A program made the position numbers and the translations under genes. Below are positions 42,198 to 51,565 of a stretch of DNA of 64,000 nt, piece by piece. Source of the stretch: Lewinellaceae bacterium. GTDB taxonomy: Bacteria > Bacteroidota > Bacteroidia > Chitinophagales > Saprospiraceae. The notes beneath the pieces were generated by a model. The model worked only from the letters and a program-made list of their open reading frames with translations. It made no database searches and had not been told where the DNA came from. Position 1 is the stretch's first letter. The number at the start of each line of letters is the position of its first letter. The DNA lies in the NCBI GenBank assembly GCA_020636045.1, contig JACJYP010000004.1:372001-436000 (forward strand), read 5' to 3'.

Positions 42198-42827
42198 ATG
42201 AAAAAAGTACTTTTCTTTCCCCTGATATGTCTGTTCCTGCTTGGCAGTTTGTCCGCCAACAGCCAGACAACAGCATCCGACAGCGCGGATATCCGCGTCG
42301 CAGAAGGAGTGCTGAAAATGGCCGACTGGGCTAATTTCGACTACAAAAATATCCTCAAAAAAGCAGCCGGTGGCGACGTTGCTGCCATCGGGGAAATGAT
42401 CGATTTTCACAGGTTTGTCGATGGCATGGACGGCACGAACCACGGCGTCACCTGCCTCGAACTGATCCCGGTAGCGGGAGACAGGATTTTTGCATCTGCC
42501 ATCCCCATCAATAAGCCTGCCTTGACAAAATTGCTGCTGAAAAGGCTCATGGCCGCACAAAATCGTACACAGCAATCCGAACTGCGCAAGGACTTGTCCG
42601 AATGGGCGCCCTATACCTGGGCCACCCTCAACGGGCTTCCGCTGCCGGTCGACCCCGAAGAGGAGCGGAAAAAACTGGAAGAAATGGAATCCACCGGCAT
42701 TAAAAGCGATGCACTGGACGCCGCCCGGGAGAAAAATGGCGTGCGTACCGGCACCGGCACGGAATCAAATTCTATCATGACCACCCCTGCGGCAACCCGT
42801 GACAGTTCACATAACAACAGACAATAA
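42198..42827 (+). CDS. Secreted protein of unknown function
   Basis: 209 residues from ATG 42198, where a signal peptide begins (MKKVLFFPLICLFLLGSLSA, then NSQ). The mature protein has a helical segment (DIRVAEGVLKMADWANFDY, NILKKAAGGDVAAIGEMIDF) with one Cys, and a charged disordered C-terminus. No known motif. It begins a three-gene set with the CpeT-like and cobalamin adenosyltransferase genes. Confidence 0.65.
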   Translation: MKKVLFFPLICLFLLGSLSANSQTTASDSADIRVAEGVLKMADWANFDYKNILKKAAGGDVAAIGEMIDFHRFVDGMDGTNHGVTCLELIPVAGDRIFASAIPINKPALTKLLLKRLMAAQNRTQQSELRKDLSEWAPYTWATLNGLPLPVDPEEERKKLEEMESTGIKSDALDAAREKNGVRTGTGTESNSIMTTPAATRDSSHNNRQ

Positions 42828-42834
42828 TTTTCAC

Positions 42835-43470
42835 ATGAGATCCCTCCTTCTTTCATTCAAACCGGCAGCAGCGGTAGCAATATTGGTCGTTATCGGCGGC
42901 CTTTGCCGCCTGACCGCGCAATCAGATGCAGCACTGGAGAAACTGGTGCACCGCATGACAGGCGATTTCAGCAGCCAGTTCCAAAGCATGCGCGACTCCG
43001 ACTATTACGACATCAGGCTACACGTACGGCCGATCTGGACGAATGACGGGTCGGCACATTGGCTTTATGTAGAACAGGCCAGTGCAGCGGACGAGAACAA
43101 ACCTTACCGCCAGCGCATTTACAAGGTAGAAAATGCAGGAGAACTGAGCCTGCGCAGCAGCGTGTATACGTTGCCCAGTCCGGAAAAATGGATCGGGGCT
43201 TATAACAACACGGATTTGTTCGAGACCCTGACACCGGCAGATATTACACTACTTGAAGGTTGTACCGTGTACATGGAGCAACAAAATGGCGTCTTCACCG
43301 GCTCCACCCGCGGCAAGGATTGTCAGAGCAAACTGAAAGGCGCACAATATGCTACCTCCACGGTGCTGATCACAGATGAAATGCTGATCAGTTGGGATCA
43401 GGGATTCGATGCGGACGGGAAGCAGGTATGGGGCGCTACCAGGGGAGGATACGAATTTATCAGGCAGTAA
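42835..43470 (+). CDS. CpeT/CpcT-like chromophore lyase-family protein (exported)
   Basis: 211 residues with a signal peptide from ATG 42835 (SLLLSFKPAAAVAILVVIGG). The rest matches the CpeT/CpcT pattern: LVHRMTGDFSSQFQSMRD, then HWLYVEQASAADENKPYRQR and a late FTGSTRGKDCQSKLKGAQYA ending with WGATRGGYEFIR. In cyanobacteria these proteins attach bilins to phycobiliproteins. Non-photosynthetic bacteria carry exported homologues of unknown role, probably binding a tetrapyrrole or lipid in the same barrel. It starts 7 bases after the previous gene. Confidence 0.85.
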   Translation: MRSLLLSFKPAAAVAILVVIGGLCRLTAQSDAALEKLVHRMTGDFSSQFQSMRDSDYYDIRLHVRPIWTNDGSAHWLYVEQASAADENKPYRQRIYKVENAGELSLRSSVYTLPSPEKWIGAYNNTDLFETLTPADITLLEGCTVYMEQQNGVFTGSTRGKDCQSKLKGAQYATSTVLITDEMLISWDQGFDADGKQVWGATRGGYEFIRQ

Positions 43471-43511
43471 CGGCTCCCTGTATAGTGCAGCCTTTTTAAA
43501 CCAGTCGACAG

Positions 43512-44063
43512 ATGGCATTCCGGATTTATACAAAAACAGGGGACCGGGGCGAAACAGCCCTGTTCGGAGGGCGCCGCGTCTCCAAAAGCCACCTCCGTGT
43601 TGACGCCTATGGTACTATTGACGAACTAAATTCCTTTGTCGGCTGGCTACGCGATTCGGTGGAACAGTCACACGTACGCGAAGTGCTCATGCATATCCAG
43701 CAGCGCCTTTTTACCCTGGGTGCACATCTTGCATCCGATCCGGAAAAACACCCCCCGCTCCCTGACCTGACACCCGGCGACATCGAATTGCTGGAGCAGG
43801 AGATCGATGCGATGGACCATCAATTGCCGCCGTTGAAAAACTTCATTCTTCCGGGCGGCCACCCGGTCGTGTCTGTTTGTCATGTGTGCCGCACGGTGTG
43901 TCGCCGTGCCGAACGACTCGCCGTAGCCCTGCATGAGCACGACGCTGTAGAAGAGATGGTGTTGCAATACCTCAACCGCCTTTCCGACTATTTTTTCGTG
44001 CTGTCGCGCAAACTCGCCGGCGACCTGGGCGCAGATGAAGTGATCTGGCAGGCCAGGCATTAA
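43512..44063 (+). CDS. pduO: ATP:cob(I)alamin adenosyltransferase, PduO type
   Basis: 183 residues, family length. Signatures: IYTKTGDRGETALFGGRRVSK (ATP-binding N-terminus), RVDAYGTIDELNSFVGWLRD, and the CRTVCRRAERLAVAL helix with the conserved Arg/Glu of the trimer active site. It makes adenosylcobalamin from cob(I)alamin and ATP. Neighbours give no clue to the B12-dependent enzyme it serves. The tandem repeat array follows 75 bases downstream. Confidence 0.94.
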   Translation: MAFRIYTKTGDRGETALFGGRRVSKSHLRVDAYGTIDELNSFVGWLRDSVEQSHVREVLMHIQQRLFTLGAHLASDPEKHPPLPDLTPGDIELLEQEIDAMDHQLPPLKNFILPGGHPVVSVCHVCRTVCRRAERLAVALHEHDAVEEMVLQYLNRLSDYFFVLSRKLAGDLGADEVIWQARH

Positions 44064-44138
44064 AAAACGTGAATTTGGGATAGGTTTTGAGATATATGTA
44101 TTGCAAATCAAACCTTTACAGAAAGGTAAGACATAATA

Positions 44139-44528
44139 GGGTTTGTGCCTGACCACAAGACACCAGGCGCAAAGGAGTAATGTGCAGCGACAAACGCCCT
44201 TTGTGTAATCGTTGCAAGGTTTATTGTCAAGACAAACGCCCTTTGTGTAATCGCTGCAAGGTTCATTGTCAAGACAAACGCCCTTTGTGTAATCGCTGCA
44301 AGGTTCCTTGTCAAGACTAACGTCCTTTGTGTAATCGCTGCAAGGGTTTGTGCCTGACCACAAGACACCAGGCGCAAAGGAGTAATGTGCAGCGACAAAC
44401 GCCCTTTGTGTAATCGCTGCAAGGTTCATTGTCAAGACAAACGCCCTTTGTGTAATCGCTGCAAGGTTCATTGTCAAGACAAACGCCCTTTGTGTAATCG
44501 TTACAAGGTTCCTTGTCAAGACAAAGGG
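44139..44528. repeat. Two-level tandem repeat array (42-bp units inside a 205-bp unit)
   Basis: Seven full units start at 44189, 44231, 44273, 44315, 44394, 44436 and 44478, with a partial eighth at 44520; spacing is 42 bp except for a 79-bp step at 44315-44394. A 50-bp leader (44139-44188) recurs at 44344-44393, so the larger period is 205 bp. Each unit contains ACAAA-cgccc-TTTGT, and unit joints read TTGTC-AA-GACAA, both able to pair. The leader contains GCCTG...CAGGC. Copies differ at a few positions (copies 1, 4 and 7 most). No unique spacers, no cas genes, so not CRISPR. Confidence 0.88.
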
Positions 44529-44609
44529 AATCGTTCGGGGTAGTTCAAATAACTATGGACACACTTATTTGAAGAGCATCCGAAAAGTCAGGAAAAACCT
44601 ATCCAAAAA

Positions 44610-44664
44610 CTCACGTAAAAAAACAGGAAACCCGCGCGAATTCGATTCGCGTGGGTTTCCTGTT
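44610..44664 (-). terminator. Terminator of the SusC/SusD operon
   Basis: A 19-bp stem, 44622-44640 with 44646-44664 (one mismatch), has a 5-base loop; on the minus strand it is followed by TTTTTTT (complement of 44617-44623). It lies 15 bases after the susD stop. Confidence 0.88.
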
Positions 44665-44678
44665 CAAATCAGTTTCCT

Positions 44679-46187
44679 TCAATAATTCGGATTTTGCTGG
44701 ATGCTTCCGTCCGTCAGATCTATTTCGGTCTGCGGGATCGGCAGCAATTCGTGTTTGTTCGGAACAAAGTTTTTGCCGACGGCCTGCATCACATCGGCAA
44801 CACGCCCCCAGCGCAGCAGATCGAACCAGCGGTGCTGTTCCATTGCCAGTTCGGACCGGCGCTCCTTGTAAATGCGTTCGCGCAACTGCGCCTGATCGGT
44901 GATGGTGATGTCCGGCAGGATGAAATTGTTCGTGCCGCGCGCGCGCTTGCGCACCTGGTTGAGGTAGATCAGCGCATCGCCGGGTTTGTTGTCCTCGTTC
45001 AATGCCTCGGCTGCGAGCAGCAGGATATCGGAATAACGCAGTACGCGGATATTGCCGGGGCCATTATCCTGCAACCCGGGGTGGCTGGGCACCCAGGCTT
45101 TCTGGTTGAAACGTTCGTTGACGATATCCGGGTTGTCCTGCACCTGCGTAGCGCCGTCCGGCAGGATCTCGCCGACATAGATCACTGTGGCTTCCCGGCG
45201 CGGGTCGCCGTTCTCGTAAGAAGTCACCAGATTATCCGACGGGCGGTTGAAGCCCCAACCGAGGTTGGGATTGCCGCGTACGCCCTGCACCATGTTGTAT
45301 GGCGTAGCACCGGGGCCGATTACACCGCCGGCATCCGGTTGAAGAGCCGCCGCATTGATCTCGAACATGGATTCAGCGCCGTTTTCGCCCACCGGCAGGA
45401 AATTATCGGCGTATTTGGGCAGCAGGCTGTATTCGTTCGAATTGATGACATCGAGGCACAACTGGCTTGCCTGGCCGTATTGCTTTTTCAGCATATACAA
45501 CTTCGCCAGAATACCCTGTGCGGCGCCTTTGGTGATCCGCCCTTTGTCGCTGGCTGCATATTGCGATTTCTTCGGCAGCGCATCGATCGCGTCCAGCAGG
45601 TCGCGCTCAATCTGCCCGTACACCTCGGCCACCGGCTGGCGAACACGGTTGTAGTATTCATCGGCGCTCAGCGGCTCGGTGATGACCGGGATGTCGCCAA
45701 ACCATTGGACCAGCAAAAAGTAGGAGTAGGCCCGCATAAATTTGCACTCGCCCACCAGCCGTTTGCGCAGATTGTCATCCATATCGGGCACATCGGGGAT
45801 ACGCTTGATCGCCAGGTTGGCGCGCGTGATGGCCCTGTAATACCCCGTCCAGACCTGCGAAAAAAAGGTGTTGGCAGCATCGAAATTGAAATTGTCGATG
45901 TCCGCCAGCAGAGGCTGGTCATTCAATGTGGAACCTTTGTCCGCATCATCACTGATGATGTCGGTAATGCCGATATACCCGAGCGCGACGCATTCCCAGG
46001 AGCGGAACTGGTTGTACACGGCATTGGTCGCCTGTACCGCCTGGTCTTCCGTCTGGAAGAATGTGTCATAGGTCAGTTCGCCCAGCGGCTTCCGATCCAG
46101 AAAGTCTTTTTTGCAGCTGCTGATCGCTCCGGCTGCAAGTAGCAAGGTCAGGATCGCTTTATATTTGAAAATTCTTGCGTTTTTCAT
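44679..46187 (-). CDS. susD: SusD/RagB-family glycan-binding lipoprotein
   Basis: 502 residues with a lipobox (AAGAISSC, Cys at about 24) and the SusD start KKDFLDRKPLGELTYDTFF. TPR-rich helical core and the C-terminal SusD signature region RERIYKERRSELAMEQHRWFDLLRWG. It forms the hinged lid on the SusC barrel and catches oligosaccharide at the surface. The gene is last in the operon, 33 bases after susC. Confidence 0.95.
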   Translation of the reverse strand: MKNARIFKYKAILTLLLAAGAISSCKKDFLDRKPLGELTYDTFFQTEDQAVQATNAVYNQFRSWECVALGYIGITDIISDDADKGSTLNDQPLLADIDNFNFDAANTFFSQVWTGYYRAITRANLAIKRIPDVPDMDDNLRKRLVGECKFMRAYSYFLLVQWFGDIPVITEPLSADEYYNRVRQPVAEVYGQIERDLLDAIDALPKKSQYAASDKGRITKGAAQGILAKLYMLKKQYGQASQLCLDVINSNEYSLLPKYADNFLPVGENGAESMFEINAAALQPDAGGVIGPGATPYNMVQGVRGNPNLGWGFNRPSDNLVTSYENGDPRREATVIYVGEILPDGATQVQDNPDIVNERFNQKAWVPSHPGLQDNGPGNIRVLRYSDILLLAAEALNEDNKPGDALIYLNQVRKRARGTNNFILPDITITDQAQLRERIYKERRSELAMEQHRWFDLLRWGRVADVMQAVGKNFVPNKHELLPIPQTEIDLTDGSIQQNPNY

Positions 46188-46220
46188 GCTTCAGATTTTA
46201 TAAAATCAAGGCAGAATGTG

Positions 46221-49200
46221 TTAGAAACTTACGTCAAAACCCAGCAAATAGGTTTTGCTGATCGGATAGGGGTTGTAATCGATGCCCGAAGTGAAGACCG
46301 AACTGCCGGGAAATTCGGGCGAGTAGCCGGAATACTGCTGCTTTGTCCAGAGGTTGGTGCCGCTCGCATAAATGCGGAAACGCGACAGTCCGATCTTTGA
46401 AATGACCATGCGCGGCAATGAGTAGCCGATTGCCAGGCTGCGCATACGGAAAAAAGAACCGTCTTCCACCCAGTAATCCGACATCCGGTAGTTATGCCCG
46501 CCATTGGTGATGCGCGGTTTTTCATTCGTGGTACCGGCGCCCGTCCAGCGGCCGTCATAAAAGGATTCTTCCCAGTTGTACACGGCAAAACGCGACAATG
46601 CTTTCGCGTTGACCACTTTGTTCCCCGATACGCCGAAGAAATCTGCGGCTACATCGACGCCCATGAACTCGAAACCCAGCGAGAAGCCGTAGTTAAAGTC
46701 CGGGATCGGGCTGCCGAGGAAAGTCCTGTCGTCGGCATCGATCTTGCCGTCGGGCAGGCCGGTCAGATTGCCGTCGGCGTCGCGGCCGTTGATATCCTTG
46801 TATTTCAGATCGCCGGCCGTCTCGTTGCCGAGGCGCGGGCTGCTGGCGGCCTCATCGGCCGTCTGGAATACGCCGTCTGTGACAAATCCGTAAAACGTTC
46901 CGATCGGCTGTCCGACAATCGTCAGCGTAGCGAGATCGCCCTGTGCGGTGCCGCCATTGGGGATTTGCGAGCGGCGCTTGTCCAGTTTTTTCACTTCATT
47001 GTGCACGGTCGAATAGATCAATGAAACGTTGTAGGAAAACCTGTTCCTCGTCTCTCTCCAGTTTAACGTCAGATCCCAGCCGCGGTTGAGCACATCGGCC
47101 ACATTTACCACCGGTATACCCTGAGAGCCTACATAGGCTGGAATTGGCGGCTGCGACAGAATGTCGTAAGTATAGCGGTTATACCAGTCGACCTCGGCAG
47201 AAAAACGGCCCTGCAACAAAGCCAGTTCGAGCCCTACATCCGTCTGGCGCGCACTTTCCCAGCGCACATCGGGGTTCGACAGAAAGATCAGGGATGCGCC
47301 CTGGTTGAGCGTTTCGTTGGGACCGAAGATGGCGCCAAGCCCGCCTGTGATGGTGCCAAACGAAGGATAGAGTTGTGTTTTATCGTTGCCCACAATGCCC
47401 CATGACGCGCGTATTTTCAAGCGGTCGAAGATGCGTTGTGCCGACATGAAGGGCTCCTGTGTGATGTTCCAGCCGACGGCAAATGAGGGGAAATACCCCC
47501 AGCGGTTATCGGGTGAAAAGCGCGACGAGCCATCGGCACGCAGTGAAGCCGTCAGCAGGTAGCGGTCGAAGAGCGTGATATTGGTACGACCGAGGTAACT
47601 GACCATCGCCCATTCGCCGGCGCCGCCGGAGTTCGTTTGTGTGAGCACATCGCCGGCATTGAGGTATAGCAGTTCGTCCTCTCCGGAAGGGAAATTGCGG
47701 CGGCCAGCGCCGAAGTCTTCAAAGTGCCTTTCCTGGGATGTGTACCCACCCAGCACATTGAGGTGCAGCCAATCCCATTCCTGATCGTATGTAAGGGTGT
47801 TTTCCCAGAGCCAGGTACGGGCTTCGTTATAGCCGAGATTGAGTTTGTCCTCGTTGTTCAACTGCGAATTCGACACCATAAACACCGGTTCGTAATACTT
47901 TGAATTGATGTAAAAAAGGTCGACACCGAAATTGCTGCGGAAAGTAAAGTATTTGAACAGTTTGATGTCGCCATAAACGGTTCCTACCAGGCGGTTGCCG
48001 CCTGCGTGGTTATTGTTCTTGTAATACAAATCCGCCGCAGGATTGCCGATGGCGCCGCCGAAAAAGGTAGGATCGCTGAATGCGCCCGTTGAATCGCGTT
48101 CGGCAAATACGGGCGGCATGCGATAGGCCGACTCCACGACGTTCGGCGGGTTCTGTACCTTGTAATTATTGAATGCCAGGTTGTTGCCGAGGCGAATGAA
48201 CGGATTTACCTGATACTCGTTGTTGAACCGCACCGTAATGCGCTGGAATTCGGATTCCCTTACAATGCCTTCCTGTTTAAAATAGTTGGCGGAAATGTTG
48301 TAAAGGAATTTATCAGAACCGCCGTTAGCGCTGATCTGCGCGTTTGCGATCGGCGCATCGCGGAAAATAACATCCTGCCAGTTGGTCCCTTCACCGAGGG
48401 CTGCAGGGTCGGCGTAGTAGTTCGAATTGGTCAGTTCGTTGTAGAGCTGGCCGAACTGCGCGGCGTTGGCCATCGGTATCTGCCGGGTCACTGCCTGTGA
48501 ACCGTAATAAGAGCTGAACGAGATCAGCGCTCTTTCGCCCTTGTTACCGCGTTTCGTAGTGATAATAATGACACCATTGGCGCCGCGGTTGCCGTAAATG
48601 GCCGTCGCAGAGGCATCTTTCAATACCTCAACCGACTCCACATCCTGCGGGTTGAGGAAGGAAATATCGTCGAGCAACATGCCGTCCACAACAAACAGCG
48701 GACTGGCGTTATTGAGCGTGCCGGTACCCCTGATCCGGATGGTAGCGCCCGAACCCGGCATACCGCTGGCGGGCACCACATATACCCCGGCGAGTTTGCC
48801 CTGCAAAGCCTGCTCAAGTGAGGAACCTGGAATTCGCTCGATGTCCTTGGCTTTGATGTTCCCGACAGCGCCCGTCAGGTCACTTTTCTTCTGAGTACCG
48901 TAGCCGATCACCACCACCTGTTCGATGAGGTTTTCGGACACGCTCATCACGACGTCGATGGCAGCACGGCCTTCTACTTCGACGATCTGCTCGGCATAGC
49001 CGGTGTAGTTGAGCACCAGTACGGCCCGGTCATCGGCTACCGTCAGGGCATAGCTGCCATCGACGTCGGTGATGGCGCCGTTGGTCGTCCCCCTTTCCTT
49101 GACGGTGGCGCCTATGATCGGTGAGCCGTCGCTCGCGTCGGTGACTTTTCCGGTTACGCGAAACTGGGCAGACAGGATCGGTGCAAATAGCATTAAAAGC

Positions 49201-49253
49201 AAAAGCGACATCACCAATCGTCTGCCTTCAGGATTTGTCAAAAATTGCCTCAT
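46221..49253 (-). CDS. susC: SusC/RagA TonB-linked outer-membrane transporter
   Basis: 1010 residues. A signal peptide is followed by a carboxypeptidase-like regulatory domain (FRVTGKVTDASDGSPIIG, ending LNYTGYAEQIV), the SusC motif VVVIGYGTQKKSDLTGAV, a plug domain (ALQGKLAGVYVV, IRIRGTGTLNNASPLFVVDG) and a 22-strand barrel ending LLGFDVSF. With SusD it imports oligosaccharides using TonB energy. The gene follows the GH3 enzyme by 52 bases. Confidence 0.96.
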   Translation of the reverse strand: MRQFLTNPEGRRLVMSLLLLMLFAPILSAQFRVTGKVTDASDGSPIIGATVKERGTTNGAITDVDGSYALTVADDRAVLVLNYTGYAEQIVEVEGRAAIDVVMSVSENLIEQVVVIGYGTQKKSDLTGAVGNIKAKDIERIPGSSLEQALQGKLAGVYVVPASGMPGSGATIRIRGTGTLNNASPLFVVDGMLLDDISFLNPQDVESVEVLKDASATAIYGNRGANGVIIITTKRGNKGERALISFSSYYGSQAVTRQIPMANAAQFGQLYNELTNSNYYADPAALGEGTNWQDVIFRDAPIANAQISANGGSDKFLYNISANYFKQEGIVRESEFQRITVRFNNEYQVNPFIRLGNNLAFNNYKVQNPPNVVESAYRMPPVFAERDSTGAFSDPTFFGGAIGNPAADLYYKNNNHAGGNRLVGTVYGDIKLFKYFTFRSNFGVDLFYINSKYYEPVFMVSNSQLNNEDKLNLGYNEARTWLWENTLTYDQEWDWLHLNVLGGYTSQERHFEDFGAGRRNFPSGEDELLYLNAGDVLTQTNSGGAGEWAMVSYLGRTNITLFDRYLLTASLRADGSSRFSPDNRWGYFPSFAVGWNITQEPFMSAQRIFDRLKIRASWGIVGNDKTQLYPSFGTITGGLGAIFGPNETLNQGASLIFLSNPDVRWESARQTDVGLELALLQGRFSAEVDWYNRYTYDILSQPPIPAYVGSQGIPVVNVADVLNRGWDLTLNWRETRNRFSYNVSLIYSTVHNEVKKLDKRRSQIPNGGTAQGDLATLTIVGQPIGTFYGFVTDGVFQTADEAASSPRLGNETAGDLKYKDINGRDADGNLTGLPDGKIDADDRTFLGSPIPDFNYGFSLGFEFMGVDVAADFFGVSGNKVVNAKALSRFAVYNWEESFYDGRWTGAGTTNEKPRITNGGHNYRMSDYWVEDGSFFRMRSLAIGYSLPRMVISKIGLSRFRIYASGTNLWTKQQYSGYSPEFPGSSVFTSGIDYNPYPISKTYLLGFDVSF

Positions 49254-49306
49254 ACGATCAAATGTTTTAGTTTAAAATACTGATTATCAAAACGGTTTAT
49301 CAACAT

Positions 49307-51538
49307 TTATTCTGTCATTGTGACGCGTACCTTTTTCAGATCGGCGGAATTTCCGCCCGCCATGATCTCGAAATCCCCGGGTTCCGTTCCGAACGACATG
49401 TCCCTTCGGTAGAAACTCAGGTCCTTTTCTGTAAGCGTAAATTGCAGGGTGCGCGATTCTCCCGCCTTGAGCATCACCTTTTGGAATCCCTTGAGTTCTT
49501 TCACCGGCCGCGTGACCGATCCGACGAGATCGTGAACGTAGAGTTGCACGACTTCCTCGCCATCTCTGGCGCCGGTGTTGCTGACTGTGACGGACACTTT
49601 CAGCGGCTCGCCTTTTTTGAAAGTAGTCTTTTCAGGCTTCGGTTCGCTGATGGAAAACGTGGTATAACTCAATCCGAAGCCGAAAGGCCATTGCGGGCTG
49701 TTCGGCATATCGATGTATTTGCTTGTCCATTTCGAATTGGGGTCGAAAGGCCTGCCGGTAGATTTTTCGTTGTAAAAAACAGGCACCTGCCCTACCGAAC
49801 GGGGAAAACTCATCGGCAACTTGCCGGAGGGATTGTAATCGCCGAACAGTACATCTGCGATGGCATTGCCCGCTTCCGTCCCCAGCCACCAGGACTCTAC
49901 AATGGCGCCGGCGCTTTCTGCGATGGCCGGGAACGCCAGCGGGCGTCCGTTCATCAGGACGACCACGACCGGCTTGCCCGTTTTGATCAAGGCCATCACC
50001 AACGCTTCCTGCGCTGCCGGCAGTCCGATCTCCCCGCGTGCACAGGCTTCGCCGCTCATCATAGCGGTTTCTCCCACCACTGCGACCACCACATCTGCCT
50101 TTTCCGCAAGCGCCAGGGCATTTGCAAGGCCATCGGACTTTTCCGCCATAAAATCGGAACCCGCTTCTGTCGTGATCTCTGCAGGAGCCTTTGCGCGTAA
50201 CCCTTCCAGCACACTCACACAATCGTTGGCATTGCCCGCGCCGTTCCAGTTGCCGATCAGTTCGCTTTTATTATCAGCGAGCGGACCGATCAGGGCGATC
50301 TTTTGTGTTTTCTTCAATGGCAAAATGCCGCCTTCGTTTTTCAACAGGACGATGCTTTTCCGGGACACATCACGCGCTGCCGCACGGTGTTCGGCACTCA
50401 GCAAGCTGTTCTTTTCCCGAGTTTCATCGCAATACTTGTACGGATCTTCAAACAGTCCGAGTTCGATCTTCAGGCGAAGCACCCGGCGAACGGCGTCGTT
50501 TATCAGGGGCATTGCAATTTTGCCATCCTTATATGACTGTAACATAAATCGCTGGTAAACAGCCCCTTGCATATCCATGTCCACGCCTGCGTTCATGGCC
50601 AGTTCTCCGGCGGCTTTTTCATCGGCCACAACTCCGTGGTTCACCATCTCATTGATGGAAGTGTAGTCCGTGACCACAAAGCCTTTAAACCCCCATTCTT
50701 TCCGCAGAATATCGGTGAGCAGGTACTTGTTTCCGGTAGCCGGTACGCCGTCGTAGTCGTTGAACGAAGTCATCACGGTCGCTGCGCCTGCGCGGATAGC
50801 AGCTTCGTAGGGCGGCAGATAATATTCGCGGAAGTAACGTTCGCTCATATCCACGCTGTTGTAATCGCGGCCTGCTATCGGCGCCCCGTATGCGGCAAAG
50901 TGTTTAACGCAGGCAAGCATGGCGTCGGTATCGCCCAGTTTTTTCCCCTGAAAACCGCGGGTGCGCGCCTCGGCGATCCGGCATCCGAGGTAGGTATCCT
51001 CTCCAGCGCCTTCCATGACCCTGCCCCAGCGCGGGTCGCGGCAGACGTCCACCATCGGAGCAAAAGTCCAGTTCAACCCGGCCGCCGTAGCCTCGGTCGC
51101 GGCAACACGGGCCGACCGCTCGATCGCTTCCAGGTCCCAACTGGCCGATTCACCGAGTGGGATCGGGAATATGGTCTTGTAGCCGTGGATCACATCGAAC
51201 CCAAAGAGCAGCGGTATCTTTAGCCGGGTCTCTTCCACGGCGATGCGCTGCAATTCACGCACGAACGATACCGTATGGCTGTTGAACAGGTTACCGCAGG
51301 CGCCGGATCGGATGTCATTTTTGTATCCTTCCCTGATCGTGGGGCCCGTCGATCCCCAGTCCGTTGTGTAAAGGGTTAACTGTCCGATCTTCTCCTCCAG
51401 GCTCATTTTGTCGAGCAATGCCGTGACGCGGTCTTCAACGGCAGCCGAGGGGCGGTACATTTGTGCGCACAAGCGGCCCCAAAAAGGGCCTGCTACAAGC
51501 AGCCATGTTATTAGTGATCGAAAAATGGTATTTGACAT
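49307..51538 (-). CDS. bglX: Glycoside hydrolase family 3 beta-glucosidase (BglX-like)
   Basis: 743 residues with a signal peptide. GH3 N-terminal barrel with the nucleophile Asp in FKGFVVTDYTSINEM (near residue 287), the middle alpha/beta domain with VAVVGETAMMSGEACARGEI, and a C-terminal fibronectin-like domain (KVSVTVSNTGARDGEEVVQLY). Such enzymes remove glucose from the ends of beta-linked oligosaccharides. In Bacteroides a GH3 next to a GH144 enzyme is known to cut sophorose and sophoro-oligosaccharides, which fits this locus. Its signal peptide places it in the periplasm. Confidence 0.93.
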   Translation of the reverse strand: MSNTIFRSLITWLLVAGPFWGRLCAQMYRPSAAVEDRVTALLDKMSLEEKIGQLTLYTTDWGSTGPTIREGYKNDIRSGACGNLFNSHTVSFVRELQRIAVEETRLKIPLLFGFDVIHGYKTIFPIPLGESASWDLEAIERSARVAATEATAAGLNWTFAPMVDVCRDPRWGRVMEGAGEDTYLGCRIAEARTRGFQGKKLGDTDAMLACVKHFAAYGAPIAGRDYNSVDMSERYFREYYLPPYEAAIRAGAATVMTSFNDYDGVPATGNKYLLTDILRKEWGFKGFVVTDYTSINEMVNHGVVADEKAAGELAMNAGVDMDMQGAVYQRFMLQSYKDGKIAMPLINDAVRRVLRLKIELGLFEDPYKYCDETREKNSLLSAEHRAAARDVSRKSIVLLKNEGGILPLKKTQKIALIGPLADNKSELIGNWNGAGNANDCVSVLEGLRAKAPAEITTEAGSDFMAEKSDGLANALALAEKADVVVAVVGETAMMSGEACARGEIGLPAAQEALVMALIKTGKPVVVVLMNGRPLAFPAIAESAGAIVESWWLGTEAGNAIADVLFGDYNPSGKLPMSFPRSVGQVPVFYNEKSTGRPFDPNSKWTSKYIDMPNSPQWPFGFGLSYTTFSISEPKPEKTTFKKGEPLKVSVTVSNTGARDGEEVVQLYVHDLVGSVTRPVKELKGFQKVMLKAGESRTLQFTLTEKDLSFYRRDMSFGTEPGDFEIMAGGNSADLKKVRVTMTE

Positions 51539-51565
51539 AGATCAGGTCTTTTAATACGGCTGAAA

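Noticed and set aside
43668..44519. Minus-strand open frame of 284 codons across the repeat array and the adenosyltransferase gene
   Set aside because: It overlaps a confident gene on the other strand, and it reads the same 42-bp unit as ITQRAFVLTMNLA in one part and DYTKGVCLDNEPC in another, so it is open only because 42 is a multiple of three.
44139..44528. CRISPR array
   Set aside because: The units are contiguous copies with no unique spacers, a second-level 205-bp duplication is present, and there are no cas genes in the window.
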